Source: an uncultured Lachnospiraceae bacterium (GTDB lineage: Bacteria > Bacillota > Clostridia > Lachnospirales > Lachnospiraceae). Taken from it: a stretch of 11,462 nt of DNA. Below are positions 5,095 to 11,462 of this stretch, piece by piece; positions within the stretch are counted from its first letter, which is position 1, and the number at the start of each line of letters is the position of its first letter. The position numbers were made by a program, and so were the translations under genes. Where the stretch lies: contig CAJTSB010000059.1 in assembly GCA_910578825.1 (NCBI GenBank), forward strand, positions 1 to 11,462, written 5' to 3'. The notes beneath the pieces are model-generated. The model had not been told where the DNA came from and ran no database searches. It worked only from the letters and a program-made list of their open reading frames with translations.

Positions 5095-6534
5095 ATGAAA
5101 AAAATACTCTTTGCAGCGTCCGAAGGAAATCCTTTTATTAAGACGGGCGGTCTTGCCGATGTGGTGGGCGCTCTGCCGAAATACCTGGATAGCGGGAAAT
5201 TTGATGTGAGAATTATTTTGCCGAAATATATGTGTATTTCCTGGCATGAGACACAAAAACTGTCGCGTGTGACAGAATTTTACGCGGATATGCCAAGAGG
5301 GAGAGAGTACATAGGGATTGAAAAAGCAAAGGTGGAGGGAATTACTTACTATTTTCTTGACAACGAACATTATTTTGCAGGCGACAGTCCTTATAACCAG
5401 ATTTTTCAGGATGTAAATAAGTTTGCATTCTTTTCCAGAGCAGTCCTGGCATGTCTGCCAAAGATAAAATTTTGTCCGGACATTATTCATTGCCATGACT
5501 GGCAGGCGGCTCTGATTCCGGTATTTCTGAAGGAATTTTATGGAAATGACAAATATTACAGGAAAATAAAAACGATTTTGACGATTCATAATCAGAAATT
5601 TCAGGGCAGATGGCGGATAGATGATATTGAGAATTGTCGGGATCTTCCGGCAGATTGCCGTTACAAGGCAATGGAGGCCTATCATGAGACCAATTTCCTG
5701 AAAGCGGGAATTTTATATGCGGATCGAGTTACAACCGTCAGTGAGACGTATGCGCAGGAAATCCAGTCCCCGGCAGGCGGCGAGGGGCTGGATGGTGTCA
5801 TGCGTCAGGTATCTGCAAAACTGTCTGGGATTGTCAATGGGATTGACAATGAGGATTATGATCCCATGACAGACGAACTGCTTCCGGCGTCGTTTGGGAT
5901 AAAAAGCATTGCCGGTAAAAAGAAAAATAAGAAGGCATTGCAGCGTGAGCTGGGGCTTAAACAGGACAATTCCGCAATGCTGATTGGCATTGTTTCGCGT
6001 TTGACAGAGCAGAAGGGTTTTGCGCTGGTAAATGAGATTATGGAAGAAATGTTAAATACCATGAATGTGCAGGTGGCGATTCTGGGAACGGGAGAAGATC
6101 GTTTTCAGGATTCATTTCGTTACTTTGGCTGGAAATACGCAGACCGCGTTTCTGCCACAATTGGTTACCGTGAGGATCGTGCGCATAAGATTTATGGCGG
6201 GGCAGATGTTTTTCTGATGCCGTCGCAGTTTGAACCCTGCGGTCTGAGCCAGTTAATCAGTATGCGCTATGGCACGATTCCCATTGTCCGGGAGACAGGC
6301 GGGCTTAAGGATACCGTGGAGGCATATAATGAGATTTGGCAGACCGGGACAGGATTCAGCTTTGCGAACTATGATGCCGGGGAAATGTTAATGATCATTC
6401 GCTATGCCTGGGATGTGTTTGCCAACCATCCCAAAGAGTGGCGTATGATGATGAAACGTTGCATGAAGGCGGATCATTCCTGGAGGTGTTCTGCCGGAAA
6501 ATACGAAGAATTGTACCAGGAACTGTTAGGGTAG
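5095..6534 (+). CDS. glgA: Glycogen synthase (ADP-glucose type, GT5)
   Basis: A 479-residue GlgA, the usual length for the family. It transfers glucose from ADP-glucose to the growing alpha-1,4-glucan in glycogen synthesis in the cytosol. Visible motifs: the N-terminal KTGGLADVVGALP (K16, the substrate-binding lysine loop), IIHCHDWQAALIP (H134), TIHNQKFQG, a VNGID turn, and the C-terminal active-site segment FEPCGLSQLISMRYGTIP (catalytic-region Glu380) followed by ETGGLKDTV. I chose ATG 5095 because TTGGAGG ends seven bases upstream; the frame is open from 5068 but that start has no ribosome site. It follows spo0A by 40 bases with no clear promoter, so it is probably co-transcribed. No other glg gene is in the window. 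Its stop lies inside the 3' end of the convergent DUF5688 gene. Confidence 0.95.
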   Translation: MKKILFAASEGNPFIKTGGLADVVGALPKYLDSGKFDVRIILPKYMCISWHETQKLSRVTEFYADMPRGREYIGIEKAKVEGITYYFLDNEHYFAGDSPYNQIFQDVNKFAFFSRAVLACLPKIKFCPDIIHCHDWQAALIPVFLKEFYGNDKYYRKIKTILTIHNQKFQGRWRIDDIENCRDLPADCRYKAMEAYHETNFLKAGILYADRVTTVSETYAQEIQSPAGGEGLDGVMRQVSAKLSGIVNGIDNEDYDPMTDELLPASFGIKSIAGKKKNKKALQRELGLKQDNSAMLIGIVSRLTEQKGFALVNEIMEEMLNTMNVQVAILGTGEDRFQDSFRYFGWKYADRVSATIGYREDRAHKIYGGADVFLMPSQFEPCGLSQLISMRYGTIPIVRETGGLKDTVEAYNEIWQTGTGFSFANYDAGEMLMIIRYAWDVFANHPKEWRMMMKRCMKADHSWRCSAGKYEELYQELLG

Positions 6535-7482
6535 CAGCAGCGATACGTTGTCGGTTTCACGCTCATAATGATAGAGCGAATCGGAGAGCACTTCCTCTGG
6601 CAAAACTCCGGTAAGATTTACTTCGCAGACGATATCGCGAAGTAACTGTGCGTTGTCGGTAAATGATGCCGGAACCACGATGAATTCATGGATGCTGCTG
6701 GGAAGAAGAATCAGATTATCCTTCAAATCCTTTGAAATCTCTTTTAACACGTTGGGATAGAGGATGCAACAGGCTCCCAGAAAGCGTCTGTTGTTTGTAA
6801 GGATACACATGGGCAGCGTTTGATTATCCAATATGTCCAGGGTTTTCTGACAATTTATTTCCGGAAGCTCATCCGGTGTGGGGAACAATAGTGATGTCAT
6901 GGAATCGAAACGCCAGGGAAGCAACTGCGGCGTATTTTGTCCGGCAAGGAGCAGAAGCGTGTCTTTGGAAATGTTCCAGTAAGCAAGGTGGCTGTTGTAG
7001 ATGAGTATGCTCGCATTGCCTTTGGAGTTATCCGGTACCAGGTAATAGAATACAATTGCAAGATTGAGATATGTAAAATGGGGAATTTCTTCGAGAAGTT
7101 CCCTGTTTTTGTCGTAGTTTACCAGCTTGTACACAATCTGTGGACGCACATGTTCCAGACACGTAAAAAAGGATGTGTCAACGCTGTGTGTCAAACGGTG
7201 TTCATTGTAATATTCGCAGATTTGTTTTGTGATTTCCGGGTAGGATATTCCCTGTTCATACTGCTTAAAATAAGGTTCCAGATAAATGGTAGGGGAAACA
7301 TTGTTTCCGGATTCCAGAATCGTCAGTCCATCTACAGAAAACCGGTTGTTGTGGGAAAAGGAATCAATCGAAATCCGGGTATTTTCTGGAAAGGACGCGT
7401 GAAGATCAGCAAGCAATTGCTGTTTGAATGCCTCATAAGACAGGTTGTCAGCTACGGATTGATTTGTTGAATGATGATTCAT
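6526..7482 (-). CDS. DUF5688 family protein, function unknown
   Basis: A 318-residue soluble protein without signal peptide or membrane segment. It fits the DUF5688 family, which I know from Lachnospiraceae: an N-terminal YEAFKQQLLADL, a central VNYDKNRELLEEIPHFTYLNLAIVF region, MCILTNNRRFLGACCILYP (about 230-250), then LILLPSSIHEFIVVPA. The family has no established activity and I see no catalytic motif. I chose ATG 7482 because AGGAGG (7488-7493 on this strand) is five bases upstream; the frame is open from 7527, but that would place the start inside a hairpin. It has its own promoter at 7545-7573, so it is not simply the last gene of the pot operon. It overlaps the end of glgA by nine bases, tail to tail. 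Confidence 0.8.
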   Translation of the reverse strand: MNHHSTNQSVADNLSYEAFKQQLLADLHASFPENTRISIDSFSHNNRFSVDGLTILESGNNVSPTIYLEPYFKQYEQGISYPEITKQICEYYNEHRLTHSVDTSFFTCLEHVRPQIVYKLVNYDKNRELLEEIPHFTYLNLAIVFYYLVPDNSKGNASILIYNSHLAYWNISKDTLLLLAGQNTPQLLPWRFDSMTSLLFPTPDELPEINCQKTLDILDNQTLPMCILTNNRRFLGACCILYPNVLKEISKDLKDNLILLPSSIHEFIVVPASFTDNAQLLRDIVCEVNLTGVLPEEVLSDSLYHYERETDNVSLLLP

Positions 7483-7515
7483 AGATACCTCCTGCGCTGT
7501 GCTGGCAGTAGCAGG

Positions 7516-7543
7516 AAAAGTCCACACGATTATGTGTGGACTT
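7516..7543 (-). terminator. Hairpin ending the pot operon / leader of the DUF5688 gene
   Basis: On the minus strand AAGTCCACAC pairs perfectly with GTGTGGACTT around the loop ATAATC and runs into TTTT then CC. A ten-base-pair stem and short T run make a moderate intrinsic terminator about 40 bases after the potD stop. A start from the nearby promoter would fall inside its first arm. Confidence 0.6.
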
Positions 7544-7544
7544 C

Positions 7545-7573
7545 AGTGTAGCATGTTTTGCCGGGGATGGCAA
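7545..7573 (-). promoter_or_regulatory. Sigma-A promoter of the DUF5688 gene
   Basis: On the minus strand the -35 is TTGCCA (7573-7568), the spacer is exactly 17 bases, and the -10 is TACACT (7550-7545), preceded by an extended -10 TGC. The predicted start near 7538 falls within the left arm of the terminator hairpin. The -35 also lies in a small TTGCC/GGCAA stem. Confidence 0.6.
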
Positions 7574-7580
7574 GCAAAAT

Positions 7581-8633
7581 TTAATCGGCAGATTTAATTT
7601 CTTTCCAATAGAGGTTGTAGCGCATGGCCGCCTCATCATCCAGAGATTTTAAAACTTCACAGTTATTAAGGATTTCCTGCGGTGGAAAAATAGTGGTATT
7701 TTCCTGAAGTTCTTCGTCCAGAGATTCTTTTACTTTCATGTTGGGGGTTGCATAATACACGTAGTCAAAATTCAGGGCGGCAATATCTTCCCGACAAAGA
7801 AAGTTGAGAAATTTTTCTGCATTTTCTGTGTGCCGTGCGCTCTTAGGCATGAACCATGAGTCAATCCACATATTGGAGCCTTCTTTCGGAACGGAAAAGG
7901 CGAGATTATCATTATATTCCAATGCAAGACCAGCCTCTCCGGAGTATACGACAGCCATGGCGGCGTTTTCTGCAATCATCTCATCCTGCGCCTCGTCCAC
8001 AAGATAAGAATAGACGAGCGGTTTCTGCTCAATGAGAAGTTGTTGTGCCGCACGCAGTTTGTCATCCTCCGTGGTATTCAGGGAATAGCCAAGAAGTTTT
8101 TCGGCAACCATGAAGGAATCACGGACGGAATCTGCCATGATGATTTTGCCGGAGTATGTGTCGTCCCAGAGAATCTGCCAGGAGTTTACCTTTGATTCAT
8201 CCACTATTTCCCGGTTATAGAGAATGCCCACGGTTCCAAAGAAATAAGGAATCGTGTATTTATTTTCCGGATCAAAGGATTTCGAAAACTCGAAGTAAGA
8301 ACTGTCAAGATTTTTCACAAGCGGAATCTGGTCAAAATTCAGTTCCAGCACCTCATTTTCGCCGATCAGTTTTTCTATCATATAATCCGAGGTACAGATT
8401 AAGTCGTAGTCTATAGCCCCTGCTTTGTATTTCGTGTACATATTTTCCGGGGTAATGTATTCTTCGTATTCTACTTTAATGCCTGTCTCTGCCTCAAACT
8501 TGTCCAATACTTCCGGCTCAATATATTTTCCATAATTTAAGATCGTGAGCGTGTTCGGGTCTTCTTTCCCACATCCTTGAAAGAGGCTGAAAACAGCCAG
8601 TGTTGTGAGTAAAAGCAGTAACGTTTTTTTCAT
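7581..8633 (-). CDS. potD: PotD, spermidine/putrescine-binding lipoprotein
   Basis: A 350-residue extracellular solute-binding protein. Residues 1-21 are a lipoprotein signal (KK, hydrophobic core, then FQGC with the lipid-bearing Cys21), so it should be anchored on the outer face of the membrane. PotD-like features are ILNYGKYIEPEVLDKFEAET (31 onward), MYTKYKAGAIDYDLICTSDYMIEKL, FFGTVGILYNREIV, and LNFLCREDIAALNFDYVYYATPN near the C-terminus. It captures polyamines and delivers them to PotB/PotC. ATG 8633 follows AAAGGAGG by five bases. It is the last gene of the operon, 21 bases after potC. Exact substrate (spermidine, putrescine or both) cannot be read by eye. Confidence 0.93.
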   Translation of the reverse strand: MKKTLLLLLTTLAVFSLFQGCGKEDPNTLTILNYGKYIEPEVLDKFEAETGIKVEYEEYITPENMYTKYKAGAIDYDLICTSDYMIEKLIGENEVLELNFDQIPLVKNLDSSYFEFSKSFDPENKYTIPYFFGTVGILYNREIVDESKVNSWQILWDDTYSGKIIMADSVRDSFMVAEKLLGYSLNTTEDDKLRAAQQLLIEQKPLVYSYLVDEAQDEMIAENAAMAVVYSGEAGLALEYNDNLAFSVPKEGSNMWIDSWFMPKSARHTENAEKFLNFLCREDIAALNFDYVYYATPNMKVKESLDEELQENTTIFPPQEILNNCEVLKSLDDEAAMRYNLYWKEIKSAD

Positions 8634-8654
8634 TGGAGCCTCCTTTCCGGCGTC

Positions 8655-9434
8655 TTAATCCTGACGCTCCCTGCGCACAGCCGGGCGGAAATTGATAAAG
8701 AGCAGCAGGATGAGTGCGATTAGAAACAGAATCGTTGACAGGGCATACATTTCCGGACGAATGCCCTTGCGCATTTCTGTATAAATTATTGTGGAAAGCG
8801 TGTTGATGCCGGCGCCTTTCGTAAAATAGGTGACGGAAAAGTCGTCCAGCGACATCGTCATTGCCATCAGAAAACCAGAGAGTACGCCGGGTAATATCTG
8901 CGGCCAGGTTATTTTATAAAACGCATACAAAGGCGTGGCGCCTAAATCCAGTGCGGCCTCGTAAGTCGTGCGGCTGCTCTGTTTTAATTTGGGCAGTACA
9001 TTTAAAATCACGTAGGGGATGTTGAAGGTAATATGCGCAATTAATACGGTACTAAGTCCGAGTCGGGTAAAGCGCACGAATAACAGCATCATGGAAATAC
9101 CGGTAACGATATCCGCATTCAGCAATGGAATATTTGTCGCACCGAGCATAATGGTCCTGCCGCGTTTTTTCATGGCGTCAATGCCAAGCGCCGCAAGTGT
9201 TCCAAGTATCGTGGCAAGCAGCGCAGAGGCCAGCGAAACGAAAATTGTCGTGGAAAATGCCTCCATGATGGCAGTATTGGAAAACAGTTCTTTGTACCAG
9301 CGTACCGTAAAACCGCCCCAGACTACTTTGGCCTTGGAGTCGTTGAAAGACAGTACGATCAACACCAAAATGGGAAGGTATAAAAATAAAAAAATCAAAA
9401 ACAGGTAGATTCGTTCTGCGGATTTTTTTATCAT
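8655..9434 (-). CDS. potC: PotC, polyamine ABC transporter permease
   Basis: A 259-residue inner-membrane permease with about six membrane segments, beginning with YLFLIFLFLYLPILVLIVLSF and the PotC-like SFNDSK. The cytoplasmic EAA loop that docks on the ATPase is clear at 159-178 (EAALDLGATPLYAFYKITWP). With PotB it forms the polyamine channel. The start ATG 9434 overlaps the potB stop as ATGA (four bases), and GGAGGAGG upstream supports it. Length and motifs are normal for PotC/YdcV-type permeases. Confidence 0.93.
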   Translation of the reverse strand: MIKKSAERIYLFLIFLFLYLPILVLIVLSFNDSKAKVVWGGFTVRWYKELFSNTAIMEAFSTTIFVSLASALLATILGTLAALGIDAMKKRGRTIMLGATNIPLLNADIVTGISMMLLFVRFTRLGLSTVLIAHITFNIPYVILNVLPKLKQSSRTTYEAALDLGATPLYAFYKITWPQILPGVLSGFLMAMTMSLDDFSVTYFTKGAGINTLSTIIYTEMRKGIRPEMYALSTILFLIALILLLFINFRPAVRRERQD

Positions 9435-10252
9435 GCGAAAGTACCTCCTCCCTCATCACCGTGTGAATTCATCAGCGCCATGCTGGCAATGACAAAAACC
9501 ATCAGCACGACGGACAGACCGGAACCCAGATTCCAGTTGTATTCCTGCATAAACGCCTGTTCAATGACGTTTCCAATCAAAAGCACCTTGCCGCCTCCCA
9601 AAAGGTCTGAGATGGCGAAAGAGGTAAGTGCAGGGACAAATACCATGATGATGCCGCTGATGACGCCCGACATGGTTAGGGGGAGGATAATGCGAAAGAA
9701 AATCGTGAGATTACCTGCTCCCAAATCCTTTGCCGCCTCGATGATATCCGGTTGGATACGCGCCATCGCGTTGTAGACCGGCAAAACCATAAAAGGAAGA
9801 AAATCATACACCATACAAAAGACGACGGCTGTGGGCGTGTTTAAGATATCAAGTCCAGGCAGTCCAATGAAACCAAGCACTGAGTTGATGACGCCGTTGT
9901 TGGATAAAAGCAGCCGCCATGCGAGGATGCGGAGCATGAAATTCATCCACATAGGCAGAATGAAAATAAATACAATCAACCCCTGGCTTTTGGTTTTGAG
10001 ATTGTTCAGAATCATTGCCAGAGGATAGGATAAAATCAGGCAGATTACCGTGCAGATTAAGGCAAGTTTCAGCGAAAGCATGAGAGATTTAAAATGCACG
10101 GAAAAAGTAATGGATGTAACATTTAAAAGCGAAAAATCACCGCTGGTGCTGGTGAACGCATAGTACAGTATCATCAATGTCGGCAGCAGGATGAAACCTG
10201 CCATCCACAAAATATAAGGGCCTGCCAGAAACTGGCGTTTTAAATTACGCAT
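9431..10252 (-). CDS. potB: PotB, polyamine ABC transporter permease
   Basis: A 273-residue permease of the PotB/YdcU type, with an N-terminal membrane segment (about 11-33) and about five more. The EAA loop is at 172-190 (EAAKDLGAGNLTIFFRIILP). PPMWMNF-like ILPMWMNFMLRILAW (98-112) is typical of PotB. I favour ATG 10252, which overlaps the potA stop by eight bases (ATGCGTAA) and has AAGGCGGTGG a few bases upstream. The ATG at 10273 lacks a ribosome site and would overlap potA more. Partner of PotC, PotA and PotD in the same operon. Confidence 0.92.
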   Translation of the reverse strand: MRNLKRQFLAGPYILWMAGFILLPTLMILYYAFTSTSGDFSLLNVTSITFSVHFKSLMLSLKLALICTVICLILSYPLAMILNNLKTKSQGLIVFIFILPMWMNFMLRILAWRLLLSNNGVINSVLGFIGLPGLDILNTPTAVVFCMVYDFLPFMVLPVYNAMARIQPDIIEAAKDLGAGNLTIFFRIILPLTMSGVISGIIMVFVPALTSFAISDLLGGGKVLLIGNVIEQAFMQEYNWNLGSGLSVVLMVFVIASMALMNSHGDEGGGTFA

Positions 10253-11318
10253 CAATGTCCACCGCCTTTTCATCGTTTGATTCCGGTTTGTTCATAATTT
10301 GGATATTGAAGGGAACGACCCGGATTCCGACATGAGAGCCCACCGGGTGCATCTGTGTCGTGTGTACCAGCCATTCATAGCCGTTTGCAAGTACCTCTAT
10401 CTCCCAGTGTACGCCTTTAAATATCAGAGATGTGACGTCCCCTTGTATCATGCCGTTTTCAGGTTCCACAAGCTCAACATCCTCCGGACGTATAACAACA
10501 TCCACGGGAGTATTGTTTCCGAATCCCTCGTCTACGCAGGGGAAGACCACGTCGAGAATTCGCACCAGACGGTCCTCAAGCATGATACCGTCTATGATAT
10601 TGCTTTCTCCGATAAAGTCAGCCACAAAAGCGTTGATGGGCTCATTGTAAATGTCCTCAGGCGTGCCGATCTGCTGAATATAGCCCTGATTCATGACGAC
10701 GACGGTATCAGACATCGTCAAAGCCTCTTCCTGGTCGTGCGTCACATAGACAAATGTGATGCCGAGTTCATTTTTCAGACGAATAAGCTCATACTGCATG
10801 TCCTGCCGCAGTTTTAAGTCCAGCGCGCCCAAAGGTTCATCCAACAGAAGCACTTTTGGCTCATTGACGATGGCGCGGGCAATGGCAATCCGCTGTTGCT
10901 GTCCGCCGCTTAAAGAATCCACGGTACGATTTTCAAATCCATCCAGATTTACCAGTTTCAGTGCGTAGCGAATCTTATCTTCAATATAAGCTTTGCTTTT
11001 TTTGCGGATTTTCAAACCGAATGCAATATTTTCCGCAATGGACATGTGAGGAAACAAAGCATATTTCTGAAATACCGTATTAAGCTGCCGCTCATTGGGC
11101 GCAAGATTTGTAATGTTCTTTTCATCAAATATAACGTTTCCCACATCGGGCGTCTCGAAACCACCGATAATCCGAAGCGTAGTTGTCTTGCCACAGCCGG
11201 AAGGACCAAGCAGTGTGAGAAATTCATTTTCCCTGATATATAAATTTAAATCATCCAGCACCATCTGTCCGTCAAAGGATTTTGTAATGTGCTGCAAATC
11301 AATCAATCGTTTACTCAT
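10245..11318 (-). CDS. potA: PotA, polyamine ABC transporter ATPase
   Basis: A 357-residue ATPase with an N-terminal nucleotide-binding domain: Walker A GPSGCGKTT (38-46), Q-loop Gln84, signature LSGGQQQR (136-143), Walker B VLLLDEP (156-162), D-loop ALD (164-166) and switch His193 in VTHDQEEA. The C-terminal part (about 235-350) is a TOBE_2-type regulatory domain with VDVVIRPEDVEL. It drives import through PotB/PotC. ATG 11318 has TGAGGA seven bases upstream; the frame is open from 11396, but those residues overlap the promoter and are not PotA-like. It is the first gene of potABCD, with its own promoter at 11368-11396. No PotR-type cupin/helix-turn-helix gene is present between it and the window edge. 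Confidence 0.95.
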   Translation of the reverse strand: MSKRLIDLQHITKSFDGQMVLDDLNLYIRENEFLTLLGPSGCGKTTTLRIIGGFETPDVGNVIFDEKNITNLAPNERQLNTVFQKYALFPHMSIAENIAFGLKIRKKSKAYIEDKIRYALKLVNLDGFENRTVDSLSGGQQQRIAIARAIVNEPKVLLLDEPLGALDLKLRQDMQYELIRLKNELGITFVYVTHDQEEALTMSDTVVVMNQGYIQQIGTPEDIYNEPINAFVADFIGESNIIDGIMLEDRLVRILDVVFPCVDEGFGNNTPVDVVIRPEDVELVEPENGMIQGDVTSLIFKGVHWEIEVLANGYEWLVHTTQMHPVGSHVGIRVVPFNIQIMNKPESNDEKAVDIDA

Positions 11319-11367
11319 GGCGGTATCCTCATATTTTCTTACATGTAATAAATGATAAACAAGATAT

Positions 11368-11396
11368 ATTATTAAGTGGAAAAGGGGAAAAGTCAA
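11368..11396 (-). promoter_or_regulatory. potA: Sigma-A promoter of the potABCD operon
   Basis: On the minus strand the -35 is TTGACT (11396-11391), the spacer is 17 bases and the -10 is AATAAT (11373-11368). Predicted start is near 11361, about 43 bases ahead of the potA ATG. A small palindrome AATTC-AAG-GAATT (11423-11435) lies some 27 bases upstream of the -35 and could be an operator, but this is weak. The 144 bases from potA to the window edge hold no coding frame I can support. Confidence 0.6.
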
Positions 11397-11462
11397 TAGA
11401 AAAAGTGAAATGAAAATAAAAAATTCAAGGAATTAAATATAAAAAATACGTATAATACAACC

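Noticed and set aside
5089..5685. Open frame of 198 codons on the minus strand
   Set aside because: Antisense to the conserved N-terminal domain of glgA; no supporting signals.
6937..7470. Open frame of 177 codons on the plus strand
   Set aside because: Antisense to the DUF5688 gene, whose start, ribosome site and promoter are clear; no recognisable product.
11452..11457. TATAAT on the plus strand as a promoter for a divergent gene beyond the window
   Set aside because: No -35 at a suitable distance (the hexamer there is AGGAAT), and the region is simply AT-rich.
1..11462. CRISPR arrays, tRNA, rRNA or riboswitches
   Set aside because: I looked for spaced direct repeats, cloverleaf ends and known aptamer cores and saw none.

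Overview
The window looks like the chromosome of a low-to-mid GC, spore-forming Clostridia member, most likely Lachnospiraceae. The grounds are a full-length spo0A with its own 0A boxes, consensus AGGAGG ribosome binding sites, a Gram-positive type lipoprotein PotD, and a gene matching the DUF5688 family, which I know mainly from Lachnospiraceae. The assignment rests on recognising protein families by eye; no database search was run.

Region 1 (1-2260, + strand) looks like acquired and partly decayed DNA. It starts with the tail of a membrane protein, then a six-segment membrane protein and an ABC ATPase, probably one small exporter or immunity operon. These are followed by the frameshifted C-terminal remnant of an OmpR-family response regulator and a MobA/MobL relaxase fragment that lacks both ends.

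Region 2 (2260-3950, + strand) is a self-contained gene for an AlbA_2 (Schlafen-like) / HATPase_c_4 protein. It has its own sigma-A promoter, a near-palindrome further upstream, and a very long nested terminator hairpin.

Region 3 (3950-6534, + strand) is core genome. A rich control region holds two tandem 0A boxes, one reversed 0A box and several promoter candidates, and leads into spo0A. After 40 bases comes glgA (glycogen synthase), probably co-transcribed.

Region 4 (6526-11462, - strand) is the potA-potB-potC-potD polyamine importer operon, read right to left from a promoter near 11391. It ends in a hairpin that overlaps the start of a separately promoted DUF5688 gene. That gene converges on glgA and overlaps it by 9 bases.

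Working together: PotABCD imports spermidine/putrescine, GlgA makes storage glycogen, and Spo0A is the master switch for sporulation. The spo0A upstream region suggests autoregulation with a Spo0A-activated promoter of spoIIG type. No complete new system is seen. The least explained parts are the AlbA_2 gene and the mobile scar directly upstream of spo0A, where many Clostridia carry spoIVB.
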